From assembly GCA_003058495.1 (NCBI GenBank), contig QBVC01000028.1, forward strand, positions 40,571-104,570: a DNA stretch of 64,000 nucleotides. The letters run 5' to 3'. Made by a program: the position numbers and the translations under genes. This document shows, in pieces, positions 50,468 through 60,083 of the stretch; position 1 is the first letter of the stretch, and each line of letters starts with the position of its first letter. Source of the stretch: a gamma proteobacterium symbiont of Ctena orbiculata (GTDB lineage Bacteria; Pseudomonadota; Gammaproteobacteria; Chromatiales; Chromatiaceae). The notes under the pieces were generated by a model. That model was not told the DNA's origin. It did no database searches and saw only the letters and a program-made list of their open reading frames with translations.

Positions 50468-52540
50468 CTATTTTGTCTGCCGGACCTCTATCCCGGACCA
50501 ATCGCGGTATAACTCCTCAGCCGGAACTGGATGGCTATAGAGATAGCCCTGCGCCAGCACGCTGCCCGCCTTCTGCAAGAAGTCGACCTGATTCGAATAT
50601 TCCACGCCTTCGGCAACCGATTCGAGTCCGAGATTTTTCGACAGGGCGATGATGGCACGCACGATCGCCTCGTCGTTGCTGTCGCGGCCGATATCCCGGA
50701 CAAAGGATTGGTCAATCTTGATTCGGTCCAGCGGCAGCAGCTTGAGATAGGCGAGGCTCGAGTAGCCGGTACCGAAATCGTCGATCGCAAAATTGACCCC
50801 GATGGCCTTGAGTTCACCGAGAACGGTACGGCTCAATTCGGGGTTGCGCATCAACATCGATTCTGTGACTTCCAGTTCCAAGCGCTCGGGGGCCAGAGCG
50901 CTGATTTGCAACTCGTCGGAAACCTGCATGACCAGGGTCTGGTCGATCTGTTGCACGGAGAGATTGACCGAGATGCGGGGTACCAGGAACTCGTCCCGGT
51001 CCCATCTGGCGAGCTGGGTGCAGGCGGTATGCAGAACCCATTTACCGATATCGCCGATAATCCCGATCTCTTCGGCAAGCTCGATGAAGCGGCCTGGCGC
51101 TATCAGACCCTGTTTGGGATGCTGCCATCGAACCAGCGCCTCGACACCGCGCAGTTGCCGGGTCTTGATATCCACGATCGGTTGATAGTGAAGAATCAAT
51201 TCGTCGCGGCTGATGGCCCGCCGCAGTTCGTTCTCCATCATCAGGCGTTCGAGCGCCCCCTCGGTCAGGGCCTGGGTGAAAAAACGGTAGGTATTGCGGC
51301 CCTGCTGTTTGGCTTCGTACATGGCGCGGTCTGCATGGCGGATGAGCAGGTCAGGGTCGTCTCCGTCGTTGGGGTAGAGGGTTATTCCAATACTTGCCGT
51401 CACCACAAGTTCATGCTCGCCGATATTCATTGGAGTGGAGAACAAATCGATCAGTTTACGCGCCACGACTGCAGCATGTTGTGCACTGGTCTGCTCCTCC
51501 AAGAGCAGCACGAATTCATCGCCTCCCAGTCGAGCAATGGTGTCGCTGGAACGGATGATATTACTCATCCGCCTGCTGACTTCCAACAGTACCAGGTCGC
51601 CGCTCGGGTGTCCCAGGGTGTCGTTGACGGTCTTGAAACGGTCGAGGTCGAGAAACAGCAGCGCAATCGAATTGCTTTCGCGGCGGGCATGCATCAAGGC
51701 GTGGTCGAAGCGCTCGCGAAACAGGGCCCGGTTGGGCAGCTGGGTCAGGGCGTCATGGTGGGCAAGGAAGTTGATTTGATCCTGTGCCTCCTTGATCTGG
51801 GTGATGTCGGTGAAGACACCTACATAGTGGGTCGTATCGCCGCGATTGTCTTTCACTGCGCTGATGGTGAGCCATTCCGGATAGACATCACCGTTCTTGC
51901 GTCGATTCCAGATCTCTCCCCGCCAATGGCCTGCCTTCAGCAGGGTGTCCCACATGTCACGATAAAACGAAGGTTCATGGTGACCCGATTTGAGTATCCG
52001 GGGGTTCTGGCCCATGACCTCTTCATGGGTATAGCCGGTGATGGCCTCGAATGCCGGATTCGTGGAGACGATGTCTCCATTTACATCGGTTACCGTGATC
52101 CCCTCCGCCGTGTTCTGGAAGGCCCGTTCCGCCAGGCGCAGCTTCTCCTCGGCAATACGGTGCGCCTTTCTCAGCTGTTTATCCTCCAGCACCCGTTTTA
52201 CCGCTTCACCCAGCCTGGCAGGCCGGTCTTTCAACACATAGTCGTTGGCGCCCTGCCGAAGGGCATCGATGGCGGCCTCTTCGCCAATGCCGCCGGAAAC
52301 GATAATGAAAGGCAGATCGAGATCCTGTTGCCGGAGCAGGGAGAGGGCCCGCAGGCCGCTGAACTGGGGAAGATGCCAGTCGCACAAGACCAGATCCGGC
52401 TGATCAGCAAGCGCTGCCAAATAGTCAGCTTCCGCCTGAACCCGGCTGTAGTCGATGTCAAATCCCTCATCCCTGAGCCGCAGCGCCATCAATTCGGCAT
52501 CGTAGGTCAGGTCTTCGACAATGAGTACCTTAATTGTCAT
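50468..52540 (-). CDS. REC-PAS-GGDEF-EAL cyclic-di-GMP regulator
   Basis: A 690-residue soluble protein. The N-terminal receiver has phosphoacceptor Asp in LVLCDWHLPQFSG, and the PAS-PAC region spans about 145-270 (GITVTDVNGDIVSTNPAFEA). The GGDEF domain has an intact RLGGDEF site near 337. The EAL domain shows GVEALVRWQHP near 467 and DDFGTGYSSLAYL, so both catalytic sites appear intact. Phosphorylation by the histidine kinase encoded two genes upstream, via its receiver, is likely. It is separated from the stand-alone receiver by 7 nt. Confidence 0.94.
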   Translation of the reverse strand: MTIKVLIVEDLTYDAELMALRLRDEGFDIDYSRVQAEADYLAALADQPDLVLCDWHLPQFSGLRALSLLRQQDLDLPFIIVSGGIGEEAAIDALRQGANDYVLKDRPARLGEAVKRVLEDKQLRKAHRIAEEKLRLAERAFQNTAEGITVTDVNGDIVSTNPAFEAITGYTHEEVMGQNPRILKSGHHEPSFYRDMWDTLLKAGHWRGEIWNRRKNGDVYPEWLTISAVKDNRGDTTHYVGVFTDITQIKEAQDQINFLAHHDALTQLPNRALFRERFDHALMHARRESNSIALLFLDLDRFKTVNDTLGHPSGDLVLLEVSRRMSNIIRSSDTIARLGGDEFVLLLEEQTSAQHAAVVARKLIDLFSTPMNIGEHELVVTASIGITLYPNDGDDPDLLIRHADRAMYEAKQQGRNTYRFFTQALTEGALERLMMENELRRAISRDELILHYQPIVDIKTRQLRGVEALVRWQHPKQGLIAPGRFIELAEEIGIIGDIGKWVLHTACTQLARWDRDEFLVPRISVNLSVQQIDQTLVMQVSDELQISALAPERLELEVTESMLMRNPELSRTVLGELKAIGVNFAIDDFGTGYSSLAYLKLLPLDRIKIDQSFVRDIGRDSNDEAIVRAIIALSKNLGLESVAEGVEYSNQVDFLQKAGSVLAQGYLYSHPVPAEELYRDWSGIEVRQTK

Positions 52541-52547
52541 TTTTGGA

Positions 52548-53006
52548 TCAGGTTGAGCTGATTTCTGTCATTGGTGCTCCGACATTGAGGGTCAGCCAGT
52601 AATCTTCAATCTGGCGGACCACTTCGATAAAGCCTGTGAATGCGACTGGCTTGACCAGGTACGAGTTAGCCCCGATATCGTAGGAGAGCGCCCGATCTCC
52701 CTCTTCTTTTGAAGAGGTGAGAATGACAACCGGTATCCGTTTGATCAAGGGGGTTGCCTTCAGGTGTTTCAATACCTCGAAGCCATCTATTCCCGGCATC
52801 TTCAGATCAAGCAGTATCAGATCGGGTAACGGGTGTTGGCTGCGGTTTGCGAAATGGTCGTTGCCAAACAGATAGTCCAGTGCCTGTTGTCCACTGTAGG
52901 CGACCTCGATGCGGTTGGAAAGGCGCGCTTCCTTAAACGCATCGAGGGTCAGCTCAACATCCATCCGACTGTCCTCAACCAGTAGTATGACGGCGGGCTT
53001 ACTCAT
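52548..53006 (-). CDS. Single-domain response regulator
   Basis: A 152-residue stand-alone receiver of the Rcp1/CheY-like type. It has the acidic pair (LVEDSRMD), phosphoacceptor Asp in LPDLILLDLKMPGIDG, Thr/Ser in VILTSSKEE and Lys in YLVKPV. There is no output domain. Such receivers usually serve phytochrome-like kinases. It lies between the large hybrid-PAS kinase and the REC-GGDEF-EAL gene, indicating a phosphorelay. Confidence 0.93.
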   Translation of the reverse strand: MSKPAVILLVEDSRMDVELTLDAFKEARLSNRIEVAYSGQQALDYLFGNDHFANRSQHPLPDLILLDLKMPGIDGFEVLKHLKATPLIKRIPVVILTSSKEEGDRALSYDIGANSYLVKPVAFTGFIEVVRQIEDYWLTLNVGAPMTEISST

Positions 53007-53106
53007 GATCCTTGACCTTTTATCGTTCTCCGGCTGGTTTTATTAAAGTGAGATATTTTCGCAATACTGTCAACAGAACGGCATTCCCAAACGGCTTCAC
53101 TACACA

Positions 53107-56100
53107 TCAATGCACCTCCGCCAAGGGTAGAATGATGGTGAACAGGCTGCCCTCGCCGAGGGAGGACTCCACTTTAACCTCGCCGTCCATCATGCGGGCG
53201 GCCTTGGTGACGATGGCCAGACCTACACCCGTGCCCGGAAACTCATCCTGACTGTGGAGACGTTGAAATACTTGAAATATCTTCTCATGGTACTCCGGAG
53301 CGATGCCGATGCCGTTGTCCCTGAAGGTAATGAAGACCCGGTCGTCGTGACGTTGCGATGCGATATGAATTATCGGTGCAGTATCCGGATTGCGATAGGT
53401 CAGGGCATTGTCGATCAGGTTGCTGAATTGCTGTCCGATCAGGGTGGCGTCACCCAGGGGGGTGGCGAGTGGTTTCTCGATGATCAGTTTGGCGTTGCAG
53501 TTTTCAATGGGTTCGGCAAAGGTGACCTCCAATCCCTCGATGATGGGGGCCAACTCAATCGGTCTCATCTGAATCGTGCCACGCCCGGTGCGCGAATACT
53601 GCAACAGGTCATCGATCAAATCGCCCATGTGGTTGCCCGCCTGGAGGACGTTTTCCAGATAGTGCTGACCCTGTTCATCCAGACTGTCGAGATGGCGATT
53701 GACCAGGATATGGGCAAAGCCGGTCACCGCCCGCAGCGGCGCCCGCAGGTCATGGGAGACGGAGTAGACGAAAGACTCCAGCTCCTTGTTGGCCGATGCC
53801 AACTCGCGGGTACGTTCGTTGACACGCGCTTCCAGTTCGTTATTGAGGCGGCTGACCTTGATTTCCGCGAGTTTGCGGTCGGTTATATCCTGGCCGATGG
53901 ATTGATAGGAGACGGTTTCGCCTTGCGCGTTGAACAGGGCACGGTTGATCCAGCTCTGCCAGCGCGTCTTTCCCGATTTTGTAATCACCTGGTGTTCATG
54001 TGACTGGGAGGGCATATCGGGTGTCAAGGCCCTGATATGGCTCATTACCCTGTCAGCGTCCTCGCTCGGGATCAAGCTGAGAAAGCTACTACCGATTAGC
54101 TCGTCGGGAGTTCTTTGAAAATAGTCGCAATAGGCCTTGTTGACGAAAGTAATCTCTCCATCCGGCAGGAAACTGCAGATCAGGACCGGTGTATCCTCAA
54201 CCACGGCGCGATAGCGTTCCTCGCTTTCCTGCAATGCCTCCATGGCCTCGACCCGGTCTGTGATATCCCTCCCCACGCCGATGATGGCCGTTACCTTGTT
54301 GTCCTGGTCGAGGATCGCGGTATCCATCCAGCCGAGCCAGCGCCAGCCCGAACTGGTCAGGGCGCGCTGTTCCAGGTAGGCCGTATGGGGAGGGTGGGAA
54401 AGGTGTCGCATCGCTTCAAGGGTTTTGGCCTGGTCATTCTCGTGGACCAGCGGCATGAACTTGTTACCCAACAGCTCATCTTCGCTCTTTCCGAACAGTT
54501 TACAGTAGGAGGGGCTGACAAACTCGAAACGGCCCTGGGTGTCCACCTTAACCACCAGGTCGGTCTGATTATTCACCAGCAGACGGTATTTCTCCTCGCT
54601 CTGTTCCAGCGCCATATCCGCCAATTTACGGTCGGTAACGTCGTTGTATATCGCGACGATTTCCCCGCCCGGCAAGCGGTAGACATAGTTCTCCACCCAT
54701 AACTGGATGCGCTGATCCTGATAGCTGCGGATAGGGAAGTGCTCGGCCTGACCCGTGCGCCAGACCCGCCTGAATAGATCCAGGAGGCCGAGTTGCTCTA
54801 TTCCGGGAAACATCTCGGTAACCCGGTGGCCGATAACATCCTCCCGCCTATTCTTGCCGATACGCTCACCCGCTTTGTTATATTCCCGGAACACAAAGTC
54901 CGCTCCTTGGTCCACCGCCTCGTAAACCGCTACGCCGTCACTCATGTTATCCACCAGCTCACGGTAGCGGGCTTCGCTTGCGGACAAGGCATTGAGGTTC
55001 CGCCGTCGCTGTACGATATGCCAGACCTCGTTGGCGATCAGTTGGGTGGTTTCCACATCGAGTTCCGTATAGCCACTCTCCTTATTGCCGACGCCGGCCA
55101 GCATCACGATACGCTCGTTATCGACAACGGGCAGGCTGATAAGGCGGGTAAGCACCGAATGGCCATCCGGCAAGCCGTGTTTGTCGGGGACTTCCTGGTA
55201 GTCGTTGAATACGACCGGCTTGCGTTGGCGAAAGGCGTCGGCCCAGATCCCAGCATCTTTTATCGGATAATGTCTGTCGTGCAATGCCTGGCAATATTGC
55301 TCCAGCGTCCGCTGGGACCAGGTCACCAATTCAATGGTTTCCTGATCCTGGTTGACGGAATGGAAAAAGGAGATCAGGCTGCCGGTCAGTTCCTCGGCAA
55401 ACGCCAGTCCCCGTTGCATGAATGCGGTATCGTCGAGATCTTTCGCTATCCGTGGCAGCTGCAATAGGGTCGATGCACGGCGAGCCTGAATCTCCATGTA
55501 CCTTTCGTGCTGCTTCCTTTCGGTAATATCGTGGAGTACGCAGTGAGTCTGCTTGAAGTCACCTTGCGGATTGTGTCCCGTCTGACCGTCTACCGATACC
55601 GTGACTATTTTGCCGTCACGGCGTATCAGGTCATACTCCTTTCCCCGTGTGACGCCATGGCTTAGAAATTCATTGAAGCGCGTTCCCAGGAGCGAGTGCT
55701 GTTCGGGTACAATAAAGTCGCTGACGGGCCTGCCGATGACCTGATCGCGCTCATCGCCGCCGAAGCCCAACAGCTCCAACCATGCTGGATTGACATCGAG
55801 AATAACGCCGTTCTCATCAAGCGACTCATAGGCCACGGGCGCATGTTCGTAGAAGAGGCGGAAATGTTCCATGTTTTCCCGCAGCGCCTCCTCGGCCTGG
55901 TGAAGAGAGGTGATGTCGCGGCCGATTCCAAGCACGCCAACCAGCTCTCCCGTGTCATCGATGACAGGCGTTTTCGTGGTCAGCAGAAGGGCGCGATGGC
56001 CGTCATCTGCGAATTCGATCCACTCTGTATTAGACAGCGGCGCTTCCGCATCGATCGCGGCCTGATCGTTGGCGCGGAAGAAATCCGCCAGCTCTTGAGT

Positions 56101-57696
56101 CACAAAATCGTAGTCGGTTTTACCCTGGATCTCAGATTCAGTGGCACCGAAAAAGCGCTCGAAGGTCGGATTGCAAGCAAGGTAGATACCCTCGGGGTCT
56201 TTCAGCCAGATCAGATCGGGAAGGGTCTCAAACAGGGTGCGAAGACGGGACTCCTTTTGTCGCAGGTCCTCCTCCATGCCATGCATTTCGCTGATGTCGC
56301 GCGAAACGCCAAAGACTCCTATTGTCTCATCGTTTTCGTCTTTTAGCGGTCCCTTGGTGGCGAGGAAGGTGATGGGACCCATGTTTGTATCCAGCTGCTC
56401 GTGAAAGGTTACAGCCCTTTTTTCCTCTATCGTGATCCGGTCGTTGGACATCACCAACTCCGCCTGTTCCGGAGGGAAAAGCTGTCTGTCGTCATGCCCC
56501 AGCACCTCCTCCTTGGTCTTGCCGCTGAACAACTCAGCCTGCTTGTTGAAGAAGAGGTAGCGTCCTTCCAGATCCTTGGCAAAGATGGCATCCGTGGACG
56601 AGTCGGCGATCGTGGATAGCAGATTCAGCGCCTGGATACGCTCGGCCTGTGCCTGATAGGTGGCGTCGGCCAGTGCAAGCTGTTGCCGCTGCCGCAACAG
56701 ATAGAGCCCGAAGAGGCCGATCAACAGGACGAGCAATCCGCTCAATCCCATCCAGATAGCGCGCTTCAGCGCATGGTCGTAAATTTCGGACCAATCCATT
56801 TTCGCCAGCAGGAACCAGTCTGTATCAGGTATGTTGCGACCCACGCCAAACACGGATTCATTGCGATAGTCCTTGCCCTCGACAACATGGGCAATGCCCA
56901 GATCGCCCCGGGCCAGCTGGGCTGCCAGCAGTTCCTCGTCATCAATCGACCAGCGGAGCCGCATCGAGGCGTCGGGGTCATGTTTCAGGTTATTGAGGAA
57001 CTCCAACTCAGTTCCATCACGGCGGAACAAGACTATTTCTCCGCTTTTACTGGGAACCGGCCATTCGCTGACGGCGGGGAGAAGATAGTTAGCCGGATTC
57101 ATATGCAGCACGAGTATGAATTCGACCTCATCTTGTTCATTCCGGTAGCTCACGATGTGGTCGAGATGCGGATGGTCTTGACTGTCCAGGTAGGGGCCAA
57201 AGCGCTCTACCTCGCCGGATTTTGCCAGGCGCACTATCGATCTGATCGCTGCGGCATCGATTTGCGCGTGAACATCCGAGGTCTTCCAGAGACTGGTGCC
57301 CGAAGCATCCAATAGATTGACGCCCTCAAATTGGCCGATATTTTCTATCGCCTGAAGCTGCTCGCTTAGCCGATTGTAGTTGGCGCGATCGCTGAATCTG
57401 CGCCAGTCCCGAAACGCCGAGTGGATGGCCTGGTTGATTCTGATGTAGTGCGAGTTTTGCCATCGTTCACGCAGCCAGTCGTCAACCAGTTCGACTTTTA
57501 GATCGGCAATAGCCTGTAAGCGCCTGATTTCAGAATCTTTTTCATCTTGTATGCCAGAGAAGACAAGGATTGCTGTCAGGGGGATGATAAAGAGCGCCAA
57601 CAGCAGTGCCGGCAGCCAGATCGAGTGCATGCCTCTATCCCGATTCTGTCGTTGGGAATCGTCTGTTGGCGGCAAGCGTTTAGTCACCCAATTCAT
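53107..57696 (-). CDS. Large multi-PAS/GAF sensor histidine kinase
   Basis: A 1529-residue membrane kinase. A first helix (about 25-46) and a second near 315-335 bracket a roughly 270-residue periplasmic sensor. At least six PAS/PAC domains follow, interrupted by a GAF domain near 770-900 ([20 protein letters not shown]). The C-terminal histidine kinase core has the phospho-His in [20 protein letters not shown], and ATPase boxes [14 protein letters not shown] and GTGVGLAI. The dimerisation domain resembles that of phytochrome-type kinases, consistent with the downstream Rcp1-like receiver. The ligand of the many PAS domains is unknown. Oxygen, redox and light are all possible. Confidence 0.93.
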   Translation of the reverse strand: MNWVTKRLPPTDDSQRQNRDRGMHSIWLPALLLALFIIPLTAILVFSGIQDEKDSEIRRLQAIADLKVELVDDWLRERWQNSHYIRINQAIHSAFRDWRRFSDRANYNRLSEQLQAIENIGQFEGVNLLDASGTSLWKTSDVHAQIDAAAIRSIVRLAKSGEVERFGPYLDSQDHPHLDHIVSYRNEQDEVEFILVLHMNPANYLLPAVSEWPVPSKSGEIVLFRRDGTELEFLNNLKHDPDASMRLRWSIDDEELLAAQLARGDLGIAHVVEGKDYRNESVFGVGRNIPDTDWFLLAKMDWSEIYDHALKRAIWMGLSGLLVLLIGLFGLYLLRQRQQLALADATYQAQAERIQALNLLSTIADSSTDAIFAKDLEGRYLFFNKQAELFSGKTKEEVLGHDDRQLFPPEQAELVMSNDRITIEEKRAVTFHEQLDTNMGPITFLATKGPLKDENDETIGVFGVSRDISEMHGMEEDLRQKESRLRTLFETLPDLIWLKDPEGIYLACNPTFERFFGATESEIQGKTDYDFVTQELADFFRANDQAAIDAEAPLSNTEWIEFADDGHRALLLTTKTPVIDDTGELVGVLGIGRDITSLHQAEEALRENMEHFRLFYEHAPVAYESLDENGVILDVNPAWLELLGFGGDERDQVIGRPVSDFIVPEQHSLLGTRFNEFLSHGVTRGKEYDLIRRDGKIVTVSVDGQTGHNPQGDFKQTHCVLHDITERKQHERYMEIQARRASTLLQLPRIAKDLDDTAFMQRGLAFAEELTGSLISFFHSVNQDQETIELVTWSQRTLEQYCQALHDRHYPIKDAGIWADAFRQRKPVVFNDYQEVPDKHGLPDGHSVLTRLISLPVVDNERIVMLAGVGNKESGYTELDVETTQLIANEVWHIVQRRRNLNALSASEARYRELVDNMSDGVAVYEAVDQGADFVFREYNKAGERIGKNRREDVIGHRVTEMFPGIEQLGLLDLFRRVWRTGQAEHFPIRSYQDQRIQLWVENYVYRLPGGEIVAIYNDVTDRKLADMALEQSEEKYRLLVNNQTDLVVKVDTQGRFEFVSPSYCKLFGKSEDELLGNKFMPLVHENDQAKTLEAMRHLSHPPHTAYLEQRALTSSGWRWLGWMDTAILDQDNKVTAIIGVGRDITDRVEAMEALQESEERYRAVVEDTPVLICSFLPDGEITFVNKAYCDYFQRTPDELIGSSFLSLIPSEDADRVMSHIRALTPDMPSQSHEHQVITKSGKTRWQSWINRALFNAQGETVSYQSIGQDITDRKLAEIKVSRLNNELEARVNERTRELASANKELESFVYSVSHDLRAPLRAVTGFAHILVNRHLDSLDEQGQHYLENVLQAGNHMGDLIDDLLQYSRTGRGTIQMRPIELAPIIEGLEVTFAEPIENCNAKLIIEKPLATPLGDATLIGQQFSNLIDNALTYRNPDTAPIIHIASQRHDDRVFITFRDNGIGIAPEYHEKIFQVFQRLHSQDEFPGTGVGLAIVTKAARMMDGEVKVESSLGEGSLFTIILPLAEVH

Positions 57697-57864
57697 CGGC
57701 CAGCCTCTCAGGCCAAAAGATCCAGATTGCTGAGATCAGATTGAAGGCGAGCGGAACATCGCATTATCTACTCTTCATGGTAGCCATAGAGACCAGAATT
57801 TGAAGTATTGCCGGTAAATTTCAGGGGTGATATCGGTGGTGATAAGACATCAAGCCATCAAACA

Positions 57865-57902
57865 TTGATCTACATCATCAGGGGCGGTGAGAAGCCGCCC
57901 CC
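57865..57902. promoter_or_regulatory. Candidate FNR box and adjacent GC hairpin
   Basis: TTGAT-CTAC-ATCAT at 57865-57878 matches the FNR consensus TTGAT-N4-ATCAA at nine of ten positions. Right beside it, GGGGCGG (57881-57887) pairs with CCGCCCC (57895-57901). They lie in the 400-nt divergent region between the histidine kinase and HTH-REC genes, 57697-58105, where I see no gene. Confidence 0.4.
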
Positions 57903-58105
57903 TGTTGCGAGACAGGATCCGGGGTTCCTATCTTCGCGCGGTTGGCCGAGGGCGGCCGGGCAGGGATTGGAGATGACCGGAATATTGATGTGGAATAATT
58001 TTTTGGACCTGATCAACTGACCGGGATCAGTGTAATGATGAGACGGGGAATTGTTTTCGAAATTATCGATTATTATTAAAATCGATAGCAATCGGATTTG
58101 ATACG

Positions 58106-58690
58106 ATGTATCGTAAGCCCTGGATGAGACACTATCTTTCGCCGGGTGAGACAGCTGAGATTTTCGATGTCACACCGGCCTCGCTGCGGGGGTGGACACG
58201 CAAAGGGTTGCTTCGCGCCGAGACCACCAGAGGGGGGCATCGACGCTATCCTGTCAGTGAAGTGCTTCGCCTGGCCAGGATTAAGGGTGTCGAGATAGAG
58301 TCGTCACTATTTACCTCGGTCAAACTTTTGATCATTGACAGTGACGTCGAATATAGCAAGGCCGTACACAAGTCATTGATCGGTGTATCCGGTGTAACGG
58401 AAGTGGCGGTTGCCCATGACGGCTTTATGGCGGGATGCCTGGTGTCGCAGTTTAAGCCAGATGTCGTGCTTTTGGATCTAAGAGTGCCAGGCATCGATAG
58501 TACTCTAATATGCAGTTTTATAAAGCACGATGATCAAACAAAATTCATCAGAGTGATTGCTATGTGTCGGAATTGTTCAAAACAACAACAACAAAAGATC
58601 ATTGAGCAGGGTGCTGAGGAGTGTTTGCCGAAGCCTTTTTCCATGCATCGGCTTAAACAGGTTATGGGCCTGACCAGCGCTGACGAATAG
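58106..58690 (+). CDS. MerR-like HTH fused to a receiver domain
   Basis: A 194-residue protein with an unusual order. Residues 10-55 form a MerR/excisionase-type winged helix-turn-helix (YLSPGETAEIFDVTPASLR, then GGHRRYPVSEVLRLAR). The C-terminal receiver has the acidic pocket IDSD and phosphoacceptor Asp in DVVLLDLRVPGID. In most response regulators the receiver comes first, so the N-terminal HTH suggests that the receiver controls DNA binding or dimerisation from behind. A downstream HD-GYP gene starts 12 nt later and is probably co-transcribed. Confidence 0.85.
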   Translation: MYRKPWMRHYLSPGETAEIFDVTPASLRGWTRKGLLRAETTRGGHRRYPVSEVLRLARIKGVEIESSLFTSVKLLIIDSDVEYSKAVHKSLIGVSGVTEVAVAHDGFMAGCLVSQFKPDVVLLDLRVPGIDSTLICSFIKHDDQTKFIRVIAMCRNCSKQQQQKIIEQGAEECLPKPFSMHRLKQVMGLTSADE

Positions 58691-58702
58691 TTCCGATTCT
58701 GA

Positions 58703-59710
58703 ATGGACGACTCCGGCTTCTTCCCGATTGGTTTGTCTGGCAGGTCATATCACGTTCTTATCGTCGAGGATGACGATATGCACCTCTCGCTGCAGATCGA
58801 GACAATGCAGAATCTGCCCTGCCGGGTCACCACCACCGATTCAGGCCTGCAGGCGCTGGAGCTGGTCAAGCAGGGAAACTTCGATTTGGTGCTGCTGGAA
58901 AAACGGCTGGCGGACATAGACGGCGACGAGGTCTGTCACAGGATTCGCAATGATCTCAACAACCATCTCTTGCCGGTGATTATGGTGACCGGACTGGGCA
59001 CCCCTGAAAGCCTGCGTCAAAGCCTGTCGAGGGGGGCCAACGACTTTATCAAGAAGCCCTATGATCCGCTGGAACTCCAGTCGCGCGCCCGCGCGGCCAT
59101 GGAAATGAAGCAACTGTTCGATCAATTGGACAATGCCGCATCGGTACTGTTTACCCTGGCGAAAATGGTGGAGGCGCGGGATCCAACGACCGGCGAGCAC
59201 TGCAATCGTCTGGTGCGTACCTGCCGAATTCTTGGGGAGGCCCTGAAGCTGTCGGAACTTGAGCATGAGGCACTGCGCAAGGGGGCCATTTTGCACGATA
59301 TCGGTAAAATCGCGATACCCGACTCCGTGTTGCTTAAACCGGGCAGCTTGACTGATACCGAGTGGCAGGTGATGCAAAGACATGCCGAGATCGGCGCCGA
59401 GCTGTGCCTGCAGTTAAACAGCGTGAGAGATGCGGTACCGATCATCCGCCATCATCATGAACGCTGGGACGGCAGCGGCTATCCTGACCGACTTGCGGGA
59501 GAGCGGATCCCGCTGGTGGCGAGGGTATTCCAGTATGCGGATATCTATGATGCCCTGAGGCACGATCGCGTCTATAGCAATGCACAATCTGTCGATGAAA
59601 TTATCGATGTGATCAGGGATGAATTGAAGATGGGATGGCGTGATCCTGAAATTGGCAGGGTTTTTATCGACATCCTCATGCTCGATCCAGGACGATTTGA
59701 TGACAACTGA
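58703..59710 (+). CDS. REC-HD-GYP cyclic-di-GMP phosphodiesterase
   Basis: A 335-residue RpfG-like protein. The receiver domain has HVLIVEDDDMH, but where the phosphoacceptor Asp normally lies the sequence is LVLLEKRLADIDG: Glu replaces Asp, so it may be constitutively active or not phosphorylated. The HD-GYP domain is complete: HDIGK near 198 with metal-binding HD, HHHERWDGSGYPDRLAGERI with the GYP motif, and ADIYDALRHDR. It hydrolyses c-di-GMP. It lies between the HTH-REC gene and a NosR-independent 'nitrous oxide-stimulated promoter' family gene, overlapping the latter. Confidence 0.93.
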   Translation: MDDSGFFPIGLSGRSYHVLIVEDDDMHLSLQIETMQNLPCRVTTTDSGLQALELVKQGNFDLVLLEKRLADIDGDEVCHRIRNDLNNHLLPVIMVTGLGTPESLRQSLSRGANDFIKKPYDPLELQSRARAAMEMKQLFDQLDNAASVLFTLAKMVEARDPTTGEHCNRLVRTCRILGEALKLSELEHEALRKGAILHDIGKIAIPDSVLLKPGSLTDTEWQVMQRHAEIGAELCLQLNSVRDAVPIIRHHHERWDGSGYPDRLAGERIPLVARVFQYADIYDALRHDRVYSNAQSVDEIIDVIRDELKMGWRDPEIGRVFIDILMLDPGRFDDN

Positions 59711-60080
59711 CGGCATTCAACCGAATGTTGACACCAGTCTCATGAGTAAGCATCGAATCAAGCGTGAAAAACAGACCATATCGGCAATGATGGCCATCTA
59801 CTGCCGCGACCATCATCACACCGATGGAACGCTGTGTGAAAGCTGCGAACAGCTGTTGGATTATGCACAAAGGCGCCTGGATACCTGTCCTTTCCAGGAG
59901 AAAAAACCGGCTTGCAACCACTGTACCGTTCACTGCTACTCAAAGGACATGCGCCTAAGGGTGCAGGACGTGATGCGCTATGCCGGACCTAAAATGCTTT
60001 TTCGCCATCCGTTACTGAGTCTTTACCATCTGCTTGACAAGATGCGCACAGTTCCGGAACTCCCCAATAGCAAGAGGTAG
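59700..60080 (+). CDS. Nitrous oxide-stimulated promoter family protein
   Basis: A 126-residue protein from ATG 59700, overlapping the HD-GYP stop by 11 nt; ATG 59742 is a possible shorter start. The core matches the small family named for a nitrous oxide-stimulated promoter: REKQTISAMMAIYCRDHH, CESCEQLLDYAQRRLDTCPF, ACNHCTVHCYSKDMRLRVQ and VMRYAGPKMLFRHPLLSL. Six conserved cysteines suggest metal or Fe-S binding. The function is unknown. Convergent with the GGDEF-EAL gene 4 nt away. Confidence 0.85.
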   Translation: MTTDGIQPNVDTSLMSKHRIKREKQTISAMMAIYCRDHHHTDGTLCESCEQLLDYAQRRLDTCPFQEKKPACNHCTVHCYSKDMRLRVQDVMRYAGPKMLFRHPLLSLYHLLDKMRTVPELPNSKR

Positions 60081-60083
60081 GGC

